Made by a program: the position numbers and the translations under genes. Shown here in pieces: positions 34,052 to 43,563 of a stretch of 64,000 nucleotides of DNA. The stretch is from Pseudoalteromonas prydzensis (GTDB lineage: Bacteria > Pseudomonadota > Gammaproteobacteria > Enterobacterales > Alteromonadaceae). The DNA lies in the NCBI RefSeq assembly GCF_001661495.1, contig NZ_BDDT01000009.1:62001-126000 (forward strand). The letters are read 5' to 3'. Position 1 is the stretch's first letter, and the number at the start of each line of letters is the position of its first letter. Below the pieces are notes generated by a model. It saw only the letters and a list, made by a program, of their open reading frames with translations. It had not been told where the DNA came from and did no database searches.

Positions 34052-35569
34052 ATGACAACAACGCAAAAAGATGACTCTTCATCCCAAGCTGAGCAGGTAA
34101 GCGATACTCAAACCGTTTCCGATAGCTATAAAAATCTTCATAAACCAAGCTCTGAGTTTGCCAGTCGAGATGACTACCTTGAGCATGAACTACAAATTAT
34201 GCAGCCCAAGCGCTGGCGCCCTAATTTACCTTTTCGCGATTACCGTTTCGAATTTGAAGATACAATTCCAGCAATGGCTGGCACCATAGGTAAAGTCGTG
34301 ATGGTGGGTGCAATTGCAGCAACATTTGCAGCGCCTCTGGGATTAAGTGATGCATTTGTACTAGAAAACGTGCGCTATGAGTTACTCATAGTGGCTATTT
34401 TTATCATCTTGTTCTCTGGCTTTATTTTGCCCACTGCAAACTTAGCGGGCACCCACGGTCCTTTGATCCCACTCATTCCCATTGTAGTCGCCGCGGGCGG
34501 TCACCCTATGGCGTTCGGACTACTCATAGGTGCATTAGGATTACTGCTTGCGATCAGTAAAGGCGGCAGTTTATTAGCAAGACTCACCAGTAAAGGAGTG
34601 TGCGGCGGGTTATTACTGTATTTGGGCTTTATCGGCACAATTTCACAGGTAAAAAAACTGTTTGCATGGGCCGAAGAAATCCAAATGACCCACATTGCTT
34701 TCATTGTTATTTTGGCCACTATATTACTGTATGCGTTACTCGAACATTTTAAAAAGCGCTGGCTTGCTGTACCACTGAGTTGCTTGATTGGGGGCTTAAC
34801 AGCTTTTGCTTTAGGCGCACCGTTTGAATTTAAAACCGCCCCGGGCTTACCAAATATGAACCCAATGTATTGGTGGGGTGAAAACACCGGTTGGATGTTA
34901 GGTTTACCCACCCTTGAAAGCTTTGTGGTGGTATTACCCTTTGCGATACTTGCGGTGGCCATGTGGTCCCCAGACTTTTTAGGGCACCAAGTGTTCCAAA
35001 AAATCAGCTACCCAAAACGTACTGAAAAAGTGCAAATGAATATCGACGATACAATGCTCAGTGCATCGGTCAGACAAACCTTTGGTTCTATTTTAGGTGG
35101 CTCTAATTTTACCTCATCTTGGGGGACTTATATTGTGCCTGCAGCGATTGCTAAGCGCCCTATTCCAGCCGGTGCAATTTTAACTGCATTATTTTGTGTG
35201 ATCGCCGGTATATGGGGTTACCCAATGGATCTCGCGATTTGGCAGCCCGTTTTATGTGTAGCGTTAATTGTGGGGGTATTTATCCCTTTGTTAGAGGCTG
35301 GCATGGAAATGACCCGCGAAGGTAAAACCACGCAATCAGCTGCCATTGTGGTATTTGCTTCAACGTTAGTAAACCCCGCATTTGGCTGGTCGCTAACTAT
35401 GCTGCTCGATAACTTAGGCTTAATTGGTTGCAAAGAGCGCAGCTCAGAGCTCACTCATATGAGCCGCTGGATCATTCCACTGATCATGTTTGTGTTACTT
35501 ACCAGCGTAATGGCCATGGTCGGCATGCTGCCAGGGATCCCTGCTTTATTAGAGAACTTTAGGTATTAA
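34052..35569 (+). CDS. DUF3360-type membrane permease, unknown substrate
   Basis: A 505-aa polytopic inner membrane protein with about 11-13 helices after a polar N-terminal tail of ~75 residues. The pattern HGPLIPLIPIVVAAGGHPMAFGL, VAMWSPDFLGHQVFQ, ILGGSNFTSSWGTYIVPAAIAKRPIPAGA and LVNPAFGWSLTMLLDNLG agrees with my memory of DUF3360, an uncharacterised family related to the NCS2/SulP transporter fold. No known substrate. CAGGAGAAG precedes the ATG. It is monocistronic and closes at a terminator with the convergent MYG1 gene. Confidence 0.75.
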   Translation: MTTTQKDDSSSQAEQVSDTQTVSDSYKNLHKPSSEFASRDDYLEHELQIMQPKRWRPNLPFRDYRFEFEDTIPAMAGTIGKVVMVGAIAATFAAPLGLSDAFVLENVRYELLIVAIFIILFSGFILPTANLAGTHGPLIPLIPIVVAAGGHPMAFGLLIGALGLLLAISKGGSLLARLTSKGVCGGLLLYLGFIGTISQVKKLFAWAEEIQMTHIAFIVILATILLYALLEHFKKRWLAVPLSCLIGGLTAFALGAPFEFKTAPGLPNMNPMYWWGENTGWMLGLPTLESFVVVLPFAILAVAMWSPDFLGHQVFQKISYPKRTEKVQMNIDDTMLSASVRQTFGSILGGSNFTSSWGTYIVPAAIAKRPIPAGAILTALFCVIAGIWGYPMDLAIWQPVLCVALIVGVFIPLLEAGMEMTREGKTTQSAAIVVFASTLVNPAFGWSLTMLLDNLGLIGCKERSSELTHMSRWIIPLIMFVLLTSVMAMVGMLPGIPALLENFRY

Positions 35570-35573
35570 TATA

Positions 35574-35608
35574 AAAAAGGGGAAACGGATCAATCGCCTC
35601 CCCTTTTT
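35574..35608. terminator. Bidirectional terminator between the DUF3360 and MYG1 genes
   Basis: Stem AAAAAGGGG / CCCCTTTTT with a 17-nt loop, A-run and T-run on both sides. It serves two convergent genes. Confidence 0.85.
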
Positions 35609-35628
35609 CGAGATTTTTAATCACTTTA

Positions 35629-36498
35629 TTAATCTTGCAACGCCATTGCAGCCAGTTTCATGGTACTTGCAAATGATTCTGCTCCTGCGATAAACAAACC
35701 ATTGTGGCAAAACATTGCATCATCAATACCCGTTTCGGTTTGAAATTCAATATCTGATAAACCCGCCCATGCTTTTGGCAATGATTTTCGATCGTCGAAT
35801 GAGCCTGGCTCCACTGGTACAGTTTGCAAAATCCATTTACCCGAATGTGATGGGTAAACCATATACAGCGCTTGTTGCGATAACGCATGCACTGTTTTTT
35901 TCCATGGCGTGTACTGCTCTAGCACAATGACTCTTGGATCTTCTGCGTTTTCAATCGCCTTTGCGACAATGGCTTTAGCGTTGATACTGCCACTGGCCGA
36001 GGCTATAAAGCGCGATAAAATGCGCATTGCAAATTCAACCGCTTCGTCAAAACAGCGATCAAACTCACTTGCTTCTTGCCAGGTTGGATTAAACATAGAA
36101 ATAGTTTGGCTTAAACTGATCCCTTGTGACACCCCTTCAACGTGACCACAATCAATAGCATCAATGGTAGATACTAAAGAGGAATCAACAGCATTAACGA
36201 TATTTTCATCGCCATGGCACAGTTGTAAGCCATATTTCTGCCAAACTAAACCAAATGACGAATAAGGAATGCCATTTTCACGTGCGCCCGCGCCACCACG
36301 TTGATGGTGATCAAAGCGCCCTGCTGCTGGATCATATTCACCGCCTACATCAATCACAATATCAGCTTGCGCTATCAACTGCGTATCGCGAGTACGCACA
36401 AGCTTAAAATCAGGAAGAGCTAGCCTAAGTGCTGCGATACTAAACACATCATCCGCGTGAAAATTACCATTGTGGGTTACTACTGTTAAATCATTCAT
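35629..36498 (-). CDS. MYG1/UPF0160 family metal-dependent hydrolase
   Basis: A 289-aa protein of the MYG1 family, related to DHH/DHHA1 phosphoesterases. The N-terminal metal motif is visible: VVTHNGNFHADDVFSIAALR and FDHHQRGGAG with VIDVGGEYDPAAGRFDHH between. The C-terminal substrate part ends AGAESFASTMKLA. Eukaryotic MYG1 acts as a 3'-5' RNA exonuclease; the bacterial role is not known. It is convergent with DUF3360. Confidence 0.9.
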   Translation of the reverse strand: MNDLTVVTHNGNFHADDVFSIAALRLALPDFKLVRTRDTQLIAQADIVIDVGGEYDPAAGRFDHHQRGGAGARENGIPYSSFGLVWQKYGLQLCHGDENIVNAVDSSLVSTIDAIDCGHVEGVSQGISLSQTISMFNPTWQEASEFDRCFDEAVEFAMRILSRFIASASGSINAKAIVAKAIENAEDPRVIVLEQYTPWKKTVHALSQQALYMVYPSHSGKWILQTVPVEPGSFDDRKSLPKAWAGLSDIEFQTETGIDDAMFCHNGLFIAGAESFASTMKLAAMALQD

Positions 36499-36661
36499 AT
36501 ATTTAGTGTCATTTTGAAAAGGGGTAAGAAGACGGCGTAATTAAGCTATACCCGTAAAGCACCGAGCTTGCCTGAAATTACCAGCACAGCAGTATACGCT
36601 ATCTACGCGACGCCCACAAAACAGCACTGTCTTTTTCGCAAAAAATTCATAATAGTAAGGG

Positions 36662-37756
36662 TTATATAATATTATTGCCTTGCTCTGGATCACGTGAGCT
36701 ATCAGCTTGCTCTCGAATTTCATCGGCATCACTGCTGACATCATCAATATCGGTGTGAGTGGCTGCTAGCTTAGTTTTTCTCTCAGCAGAGGCTGGCTGA
36801 GGTTGCTGCTCTTGTGGTTGCTCGGCACTTGGAGCATTTAAGATAATACGCTCTCGTGCATCATCAGGCATACTAATACCATGCTCAGTAAAATTGTTAA
36901 CCATTTCTCGCATTAACTGTGATGCTACTTTAATTGTGCTGTGTTGCTCACTGTTAACCCAAAAATAAATGATTAAATTGATGGTCGATGAACCCAATTC
37001 ATCCAGTAACACTTGCGGGGCAGGATCATTTAACACCGCCTCTTGTTGAGCCATTAAACTAACGGCAAGTTGTTGCGTCGCGCGTATGTCGTTATCGTAG
37101 CCTATACCTAACTTAAAATGGCCGCGCATTTTGGGGTTTGCAGTCAGGTTTTTAATCACATTCTTATACACTGTCGCATTCGGTATTTGAATATGGTTGC
37201 CATCAAAATCAACTAAAGTGGTGGCACGTGCAGTTACTTTTTTAACCACGCCTAAGCGATTATCAACTTCAATCACATCATCAATACGAAAAGGCCGCTG
37301 TACGCTCAACAGCATGCTTGATATAAAATTCTCAGCAATATCTCGAAATGCAAAGCCTAAAATCAAACCCACTAAGCCGGTGCCACTCATCACCGCCACG
37401 GCAAACTCACTTAAACCCGCTAACCTTAGGAATAGATAAACACCAAATAAAATAATCACAATACTAATAAAGCGACGAGTGACAACATGCAATAACCTGC
37501 TTTCACTCACATAACTGATGGGCTTAACAAATAAATAAGACAGCGGCCTGGCAATAAAATAACACACAACGATTGCGACAACTCCCAAAGTTAGAGCAGG
37601 TAACATTTGCCAAGCACTTTGTAAAAAGTGCGCAATCTGAACATTTATAGCTTGCCAAGAAACAGGATCGACAACAGCGGGGGCTGCTTCAACCCTGAGT
37701 GATGATAGTAAATTAAACAATTGATTTTTAATCATATTAGTGATTTCCATATACAT
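36662..37756 (-). CDS. MscS-family mechanosensitive channel
   Basis: A 364-aa small-conductance channel. Three predicted helices (~55-75, ~95-115, ~120-150), with the pore helix GTGLVGLILGFAFRDIAENFISSMLLSV, then the MS beta domain (RPFRIDDVIEVDNRLGVVKKVTARATTLVDFDGNHIQIPN in pieces). The C-terminal tail of about 60 residues is Gln/Glu/Asp-rich and probably disordered. It protects from osmotic downshock. No ribosome site precedes the long start; an ATG seven codons later (37735) has GGAA 9 bases upstream and could be the real start. Confidence 0.9.
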   Translation of the reverse strand: MYMEITNMIKNQLFNLLSSLRVEAAPAVVDPVSWQAINVQIAHFLQSAWQMLPALTLGVVAIVVCYFIARPLSYLFVKPISYVSESRLLHVVTRRFISIVIILFGVYLFLRLAGLSEFAVAVMSGTGLVGLILGFAFRDIAENFISSMLLSVQRPFRIDDVIEVDNRLGVVKKVTARATTLVDFDGNHIQIPNATVYKNVIKNLTANPKMRGHFKLGIGYDNDIRATQQLAVSLMAQQEAVLNDPAPQVLLDELGSSTINLIIYFWVNSEQHSTIKVASQLMREMVNNFTEHGISMPDDARERIILNAPSAEQPQEQQPQPASAERKTKLAATHTDIDDVSSDADEIREQADSSRDPEQGNNII

Positions 37757-37882
37757 ACGTGAATCTGGCAGTGCTAATTAATATTATTCCTAGCACTGCA
37801 AATAAAGCGCCAATTTAAGCTGGCAAGCACCTTGCAGTTAAATTCATTAATAGATAAGTATTTAACTGCAAATAAGACACTC

Positions 37883-37905
37883 AACCTGAACTCTGGTTAC
37901 TTAAT
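37883..37905. repeat. Second copy of the AACCTGAACTCTGG repeat
   Basis: AACCTGAACTCTGG (37883-37896) is identical to the minus strand of 8444-8457, and the next nine bases match except for two changes. It is upstream of the yihY-type gene, between it and mscS. No partner arm for a hairpin is visible here. Confidence 0.6.
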
Positions 37906-37928
37906 AATAAAGCTAAGTAAGGAATATA

Positions 37929-38909
37929 ATGGCACATAAACAGCGTGGCTTTACGGCCAATAAGCCTACAGACATCCCACTACTTGGTTGGTGGGATATT
38001 TGTAAGCGGGTTTATCACAGTATGTCGCAAGATAACTTATCGTTTGTTGCCGCTGGCGTCGCCTTCTATGCATTGCTAGCTATTTTCCCTGCACTGGCAG
38101 CCTGCGTATCAGTGTATGCGTATTTCACTTCAGCTGCGGATATCAGTGAACACATTAGTAAATTTATTACCTTATTACCGCCAAGCAGCCGCGAAATCCT
38201 TATGCAACAAGTATCCGAAGTCACCCAGCAATCACAAAAGGTGTTGAGTATTAGTGCTATAGGTACGCTTCTACTAACGGTATGGAGTAGCAGTAAAGGC
38301 TGTCAGGCGTTGATCACCGCTTGTAACATTACTTATCATGAACATAACAAAAGACAGTTTTTTAAAGCGCTGTTAATACGCTTTTTATTCTCTCTTGGCG
38401 CTATCTTTGTTGCGGTGGTCGCATTGCTGATCATTGGTATCTTGCCTATCGTACTCAATATTGTAGGCCTCAAAAACAGTATCGATTTCGTGATCAAATT
38501 ACTCACTTGGCCATTATTGGCTGCCACCTTTCATTTTGCATTAGCATTTGTTTATCGTTATGCACCACATAGAAAGCCGGCCAAATGGCGTTGGGTTACA
38601 ACGGGTTCTATCATGGCCACAGGGCTGTGGATCATTGCATCATTAGGGTTTTCATATTACGTGTCACAATTTGCTTCATACAATGAAACATATGGCTCTC
38701 TGGGTGGCGTGGTGATCATGCTGATGTGGCTGTATATCAGCGCCTATATTATTATTTTTGGCGCAGCCATCAATGCCAGTACTGAACAACAAACCATGCT
38801 TGATAGCACCATAGGCCCTGCCCGTGAATCTGGTCAACGTGGCGCCTTTGTAGCCGATCACTTAACTAAGCAACAACAGCGTGAGCATTCTTCTAAAACG
38901 AATGAATAG
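37929..38909 (+). CDS. YihY/BrkB family inner membrane protein
   Basis: A 326-aa polytopic protein with about six helices. Signature LSFVAAGVAFYALLAIFPALAA follows a short polar N-terminus; SSKGCQALITACNITYHE, YRYAPHRKPAKWRWVTTGS and YGSLGGVVIMLMWLYISAYIIIFGAAINA are typical of YihY/BrkB (once called RNase BN by mistake). Function uncertain. AAGGAA precedes the ATG. A polar tail of ~40 residues follows the last helix. Confidence 0.9.
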   Translation: MAHKQRGFTANKPTDIPLLGWWDICKRVYHSMSQDNLSFVAAGVAFYALLAIFPALAACVSVYAYFTSAADISEHISKFITLLPPSSREILMQQVSEVTQQSQKVLSISAIGTLLLTVWSSSKGCQALITACNITYHEHNKRQFFKALLIRFLFSLGAIFVAVVALLIIGILPIVLNIVGLKNSIDFVIKLLTWPLLAATFHFALAFVYRYAPHRKPAKWRWVTTGSIMATGLWIIASLGFSYYVSQFASYNETYGSLGGVVIMLMWLYISAYIIIFGAAINASTEQQTMLDSTIGPARESGQRGAFVADHLTKQQQREHSSKTNE

Positions 38910-38980
38910 TGCTATTTTTACCCATGGTTGTTTAATTTAAATGTGTTTAAATAAGCATATACACGATTCGGAGCGCAATA

Positions 38981-39823
38981 ATGAAAGTAATTAAACAACT
39001 CAATAGCCATGCAACCCAAGATGGTGATGGCGTAAACATCAGCCGCATTCCAGGCTTTGATGGCAAACATTTAGATCCCTTTTTAATGATCGACGAATTA
39101 AAATCCGACGACCACAGTGATTTTATGGGTGGCTTTCCAGCGCATCCGCATCGAGGAATAGAAACGTTTACCTATATTATAAAAGGTGGTTTTGAGCACC
39201 AAGACCAAATGGGTAATAAAAAAGCGATTCGCGCAGGTGATGTACAATGGATGAGCACCGGTTTTGGCGTTATTCACAGTGAAATGCCTCTGGCAGATGC
39301 GATTGAGGGCATGCACGGTTTCCAAATTTGGCTTAATATGCCAAGCACTGAAAAGCTCAGACCACCAAAGTATCAAGATACTACCGAGCACCCTGCGCCT
39401 GAGCATAAAAATAGCCAAGGTGCTGTGCTAAAAGCGCTGGCTGGCAGTTGGCAATTTGACCAGCAGGAGCAAGTTTCAAGCCTGCAAGAGCTGGCAGCCA
39501 ATGGCATGTTGGCAGATGTAACAGTGCCTGCAGGGGCTGAGTTTACACACCCGCCGCTTAGCCAAACTAAGGTGATGATTTATATTCACAGCGGCTCAAT
39601 CAACACCGACCAAGGTGGCCCTGTTATGGCGGGTAGCTTACTGATTTTAGAGCCTGGCAGTGACATTAAATTTAATTCTCAAACCGGCGCGGGGGTACTT
39701 ATTTTAGCCGGTAACCCACTGAATGAACCGATAGCTCACATGGGGCCGTTTGTGATGAATACGCAAGCGCAACTACGAGAAGCAATTAGTGATTATCAAA
39801 GCGGTAAATTTGGTACCTTTTAA
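38981..39823 (+). CDS. Pirin family protein
   Basis: A 280-aa bicupin. The N-terminal cupin has the pirin motif HPHRGIETFTYI and QWMSTGFGVIHSE, whose His and Glu residues bind the metal. The C-terminal cupin ends with NPLNEPIAHMGPFVMNTQAQLREAI in pieces. Bacterial pirins can have quercetinase or regulatory activity. It is followed after 21 bp by the glutathionyl-hydroquinone reductase gene, so both may act on quinones or flavonoids. Confidence 0.92.
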   Translation: MKVIKQLNSHATQDGDGVNISRIPGFDGKHLDPFLMIDELKSDDHSDFMGGFPAHPHRGIETFTYIIKGGFEHQDQMGNKKAIRAGDVQWMSTGFGVIHSEMPLADAIEGMHGFQIWLNMPSTEKLRPPKYQDTTEHPAPEHKNSQGAVLKALAGSWQFDQQEQVSSLQELAANGMLADVTVPAGAEFTHPPLSQTKVMIYIHSGSINTDQGGPVMAGSLLILEPGSDIKFNSQTGAGVLILAGNPLNEPIAHMGPFVMNTQAQLREAISDYQSGKFGTF

Positions 39824-39844
39824 AACAAAATACAGGAGTCAATT

Positions 39845-40816
39845 ATGGGATTACTAGTCGACGGTAAATGGCAAGACAAGTGGTACGATACCGACAAAAG
39901 TGACGGTGAGTTTAAACGCGAGTCTGCACAATTACGTAACTGGGTAACCGAAGATGGCAGCGCAGGCGCAACGGGTGAAGCTGGTTTTAAGGCTGAAAAA
40001 GGCCGTTACCACTTATATGTTTCGCTAGCTTGCCCATGGGCGCATCGCACCTTGATTTTCAGAAAATTAAAAGGCCTTGAAGACTACATTGATGTATCTG
40101 TGGTAAGCCCAGATATGCTTGATAACGGGTGGACATTTGATAAAAGTAATCACAGTACTGGGGATGCGTTATTTGATAAACAATTTATGCATCAAATTTA
40201 TACCCAAAATAAAGCAGATTATTCAGGCCGAGTGACCGTACCCGTTTTATGGGATAAGCAGCAAAATAAAATTGTGAGCAATGAATCAGCAGAAATCATT
40301 CGCATGTTTAATAGCGCGTTTAATCATTTAACGGGCAATGAGCTCGACTTTTACCCCGCTCACTTGCAGGCTCAAATTGATGAAATAAATGAGCTGGTAT
40401 ACAACAACATTAATAACGGTGTATACCGTACAGGGTTTGCAACCACACAAAAAGCCTATGAAGAGGCATTTAATGACTTGTTCAGCGCGCTGGATAAAGT
40501 AGAAAGTATTTTACTCAAGCAGCGTTATTTAGTGGGTGACACATTAACTGAAGCAGATTGGCGACTGTTTACCACCTTGATCCGTTTTGATAGCGTGTAT
40601 GTTGGGCATTTTAAATGTAACCTGCGCACCATCGAATGCTACCCTGCATTAAGTGAGTATTTACGCGAGCTTTATCAAGTTGACGGGGTAAAAGAAACTG
40701 TTGATTTTTATCATATTAAACGGCATTACTATTTTAGCCATACTATGATAAACCCAACCCAAGTGGTGCCTAAAGGTCCCAATATAGATTTTTCGCGTCA
40801 ACATAAACGCGACTAA
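39845..40816 (+). CDS. yqjG: Glutathionyl-hydroquinone reductase (xi-class GST)
   Basis: Removes glutathione from glutathionyl-hydroquinones with a catalytic cysteine. The 323-aa length and the motif ACPWAHRTL with C63, the same number as in E. coli YqjG, identify it. Further family strings are VSPDMLDNGWTF and GRVTVPVLWDK. The C-terminal domain has LVGDTLTEADWRLFTTLIRFD. AGGAG precedes the ATG. It is probably cotranscribed with the pirin gene; together they may handle quinone stress. Confidence 0.94.
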   Translation: MGLLVDGKWQDKWYDTDKSDGEFKRESAQLRNWVTEDGSAGATGEAGFKAEKGRYHLYVSLACPWAHRTLIFRKLKGLEDYIDVSVVSPDMLDNGWTFDKSNHSTGDALFDKQFMHQIYTQNKADYSGRVTVPVLWDKQQNKIVSNESAEIIRMFNSAFNHLTGNELDFYPAHLQAQIDEINELVYNNINNGVYRTGFATTQKAYEEAFNDLFSALDKVESILLKQRYLVGDTLTEADWRLFTTLIRFDSVYVGHFKCNLRTIECYPALSEYLRELYQVDGVKETVDFYHIKRHYYFSHTMINPTQVVPKGPNIDFSRQHKRD

Positions 40817-40835
40817 CTGCTGAAACTCGCTATAA

Positions 40836-40865
40836 ATTAACCCCAGCACAATAACTGGGGTTAAT
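40836..40865. terminator. Hairpin after yqjG
   Basis: Stem ATTAACCCCAG / CTGGGGTTAAT, 11 bp, with an 8-nt loop, between convergent genes. It has only a short T-run, so termination may be imperfect. Confidence 0.65.
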
Positions 40866-40891
40866 CTTACTAATCGCCTTTTTAAACCAAC

Positions 40892-41467
40892 TTACCACTG
40901 TATTTCATTGATAATATAGCCAAAATAACTTTGTTCTCCGACTAGGTTTACTCTTTTATCTTTAAGCGTTAATAATTCAGCTTTATCTAAATACCATCTT
41001 ATTGAATACGTTTCTTGGTTTGATAAATCGGCAAACCTGAGCTCTACACAGTGCGCCTCATAATCACTACTACATGTGGTTGCCTCTACTAACAGGTATT
41101 CTTGCGACCAATAGTCCGCTAAACGGTATTGTGCCCATAACTGTATTGGGATATTAATGAGCGTCCAAAAGTAGAAGTAAATAAGTGCCGGAGTGAAAAA
41201 CAGCGTAAAATATTTAACTAAGCGTCCCTCAGCAATAAAGTGCTCATCTAAACTTTCCTTCACTTGAGCAAAATTCTTATAACGGCTAAAAAGGTAACCA
41301 ATCGTCAGCACCGTCAACGAGGGTAAAATCCAGTTGAGAATAAAATTGTAATTAGCATTAGGAATAAATGCGGGATCCTCACTTTCATACCAGATGAGAA
41401 AACCGCAAGGCATGAAGCAGGTAAGTAATAATATTAAAATAAGCCAAAAAAGCTGAGGTTTAGCCAT
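40892..41467 (-). CDS. Membrane protein, unknown function
   Basis: A 191-aa protein I do not recognise. About three hydrophobic segments: ~5-22 (FWLILILLLTCFMPCGFLIW), ~43-60 and ~92-112. A C-terminal soluble domain of 75 residues (LRFADLSNQETYSIRWYLDKAELLTLKDKRVNLVGE) has a beta-rich look. Near the RDD gene but separated by 113 bp. No regulator seen. Confidence 0.65.
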   Translation of the reverse strand: MAKPQLFWLILILLLTCFMPCGFLIWYESEDPAFIPNANYNFILNWILPSLTVLTIGYLFSRYKNFAQVKESLDEHFIAEGRLVKYFTLFFTPALIYFYFWTLINIPIQLWAQYRLADYWSQEYLLVEATTCSSDYEAHCVELRFADLSNQETYSIRWYLDKAELLTLKDKRVNLVGEQSYFGYIINEIQW

Positions 41468-41580
41468 AAAAATTTAAAATCCTTATAAATTATGATCTGA
41501 GATGGCGTAACAAATGTCAATTATTCAAACTATTGCAGTGTAATTTGAGTAAAACCGTACAACATACGTTTAAAAAAACC

Positions 41581-42570
41581 TTAATCCTTAATGGCTTCTT
41601 CAATTGTGTGCGTATTTACCAGCTGATTTACATTGCCTTTTATCACAACGGTTGCAGCTATTTTGTCTTGAATTGCTTGGCGGTTTGGATCCCAATAAAC
41701 TTGTAAAAATCCTAATAAGCCAGTCGCAAACCCTGCTCCATAACCACCGTAGCGGCCAAACGCATCCCATAGACTTAAATATTCACCACTGAGTGCCACT
41801 ACTCGAATGTCACATATTTTTTTGCCCGGTGTTTGGCCTTGCCAAAGCAGCGAAAATAACGTGAAGTACACTGCAGCCCAGCCAAAGCCAAGGCCTAAAT
41901 CTTGAATAATGCCCTTGCCCCACTGCAGCACACTATTTGAAGGCTGCGTTTGCGTAATCTCGGGTTCCAGATCTAACGGCTCACCATCAGCTGAAACCAT
42001 TATTTGCAATAGCACCCGCGTCAGCTGTTGGTTTTCAAATTCCTCTATTTCAGCAAGGCGCGGTACTTGAGCCTGTAAATTAGTCAGTGCCTTATTTTGG
42101 CAGAGTTGGTCGCAATTTTGCGCAGTGTCAGCTAAATACGCTTGGATAAGTTGCTTTTCGTCGATCGCTAAAGGTATGTCGTTATTAATTTTTATCCCTT
42201 GCATTTGAACTGCGCTATCGTCCTCAAAAAAATCAATAGCGAGGGAAAGTACGGCCAACGAACTTACAAATAGTATACTGGCCGCTGTCACTTTTAGTAC
42301 TCTACGCCAGAACACCGACATTTTCGGTAGATGCTTTTGGGCCGTGCCTTTATAAAAAGCCATTGCAGCCACAAAGGCAATTAACGCTGCGCTGAGTTTT
42401 GCTGCTACAAAAATCAACATTACATCGATTACCATCGCGAGCGCGCGGCGAGTCGGTGAAGCAAGTGGCAACCCCAATAACGCTTGATCAAGCTCAAACG
42501 CATAAGGGGTAATAACTTCCCTGCTTTCAGCACGCGTTAACCCTAACTCTTCTATTTGTTCGACTTTCAT
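41581..42570 (-). CDS. RDD family membrane protein
   Basis: A 329-aa inner-membrane protein. The RDD domain is split: LASPTRRALAMVIDVMLIFVAAKL (~37-60) carries the R and D, and WQGQTPGKKICDIRVVALSGEYLSLWDAFGRYGG (~240-275) closes it. Between them is a soluble insert of ~90 residues (~125-215). RDD proteins are of unknown function; some are Na+/Li+/H+ antiporters. It lies 64 bp downstream of the enoyl-CoA isomerase-like gene, same strand, possibly one operon. Confidence 0.87.
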   Translation of the reverse strand: MKVEQIEELGLTRAESREVITPYAFELDQALLGLPLASPTRRALAMVIDVMLIFVAAKLSAALIAFVAAMAFYKGTAQKHLPKMSVFWRRVLKVTAASILFVSSLAVLSLAIDFFEDDSAVQMQGIKINNDIPLAIDEKQLIQAYLADTAQNCDQLCQNKALTNLQAQVPRLAEIEEFENQQLTRVLLQIMVSADGEPLDLEPEITQTQPSNSVLQWGKGIIQDLGLGFGWAAVYFTLFSLLWQGQTPGKKICDIRVVALSGEYLSLWDAFGRYGGYGAGFATGLLGFLQVYWDPNRQAIQDKIAATVVIKGNVNQLVNTHTIEEAIKD

Positions 42571-42634
42571 TTATGCTCTCGTCCTTAAACATTATTCCGC
42601 GCTGTTACAGCAGCTTTAACAAATTACTTTTTTA

Positions 42635-43351
42635 TCAAACCATTAAAGCCAAATTATCTATAAAGGGTTTATTTTCTTCATCAATGATTTGAATTATCTG
42701 TTTGTGTAAGCGTTTTTTATGCTCGGCAAAAATAGTGCGTTTTTTATCAAACGTGGCCGCAAATGCCATCGCATCGCTAAGTAAGCTTTGCTGATCGGTT
42801 GAGGCTTTTTCAATAACGTGATCAATTGCCAGCTCTGCTCCAGATACGCGACGCCCTGTTAGTTTCATTTCGTTAAAGCGGTAGTAAGGCATGGCTTTTT
42901 TTACAAAAGCTATCATGCCAGGTAAAAATGGGATTGATAAATCCACTTCAGGGAAGCAAAAAAAGCCGCGATCGCCGAGCATAAATCTAAAGTCACAGGC
43001 GCAGGCTAAAATAGCCCCATTACCAAAAGCATGGCCATTAATAGCGGCTACCACTGGCATAGGGAAAAGCAGTAAGGTTTTAAATACATCGTCCATGTCG
43101 TACATAAAACCACGTATTTCATCGGCCTTTTTTGCTTGCATAGCAGGTAACAACCAATCGGTGTCGATGCCTAAACTCCAACACTTCTCATCATTTGAAG
43201 TGATCACTAGCGCTTTGTGGTTTTGGTTTGCAGCAACTTCTGCAAGTGTTTGTTTTAGTTGTTTAGCAAACTGTGGATTTTGACGATTTTCACCGTTTGT
43301 TAGGGTAATAACTGCAACGCTGTCTTGAGTCGTTAATGTCATAATGCTCAT
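42635..43351 (-). CDS. Enoyl-CoA hydratase/isomerase family protein (ECI-like)
   Basis: A 238-aa crotonase-fold protein. Oxyanion-hole strings are seen as LVITSNDEKCWSLGID and NGHAFGNGAILACACDFRFM; the region FCFPEVDLSIPFLPG carries the glutamate usual in enoyl-CoA delta-isomerases. The short length and this motif resemble peroxisomal ECI2-like isomerases rather than hydratases. It may shift double bonds in unsaturated fatty acid breakdown. AAGG precedes the start. Confidence 0.85.
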   Translation of the reverse strand: MSIMTLTTQDSVAVITLTNGENRQNPQFAKQLKQTLAEVAANQNHKALVITSNDEKCWSLGIDTDWLLPAMQAKKADEIRGFMYDMDDVFKTLLLFPMPVVAAINGHAFGNGAILACACDFRFMLGDRGFFCFPEVDLSIPFLPGMIAFVKKAMPYYRFNEMKLTGRRVSGAELAIDHVIEKASTDQQSLLSDAMAFAATFDKKRTIFAEHKKRLHKQIIQIIDEENKPFIDNLALMV

Positions 43352-43563
43352 GTAAGTACCTTGATATTTTTATTGTCATTATTTGATAAGGCTCCCCTTT
43401 AATCTACTGAGGAAGATTAACTTATAATGCCATGATTAATGTTTAAGTTACTAGCTTTGCTATTTAAAAAAATTGCTCTCGTGAAAAACTAATAGATTGT
43501 TTTAAAGGTAAATATCCATAACAATGCTTACTCAACTATTTAATCAAACACGGGTGAAGACGT

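Noticed and set aside
34501..35454. Open frames antisense to the DUF3360 gene
   Set aside because: Shadow frames of a clear membrane protein gene.
38981..40816. Pirin plus YqjG as a new defence or antibiotic system
   Set aside because: Both are common proteins of quinone metabolism, and similar linkage exists in E. coli relatives.
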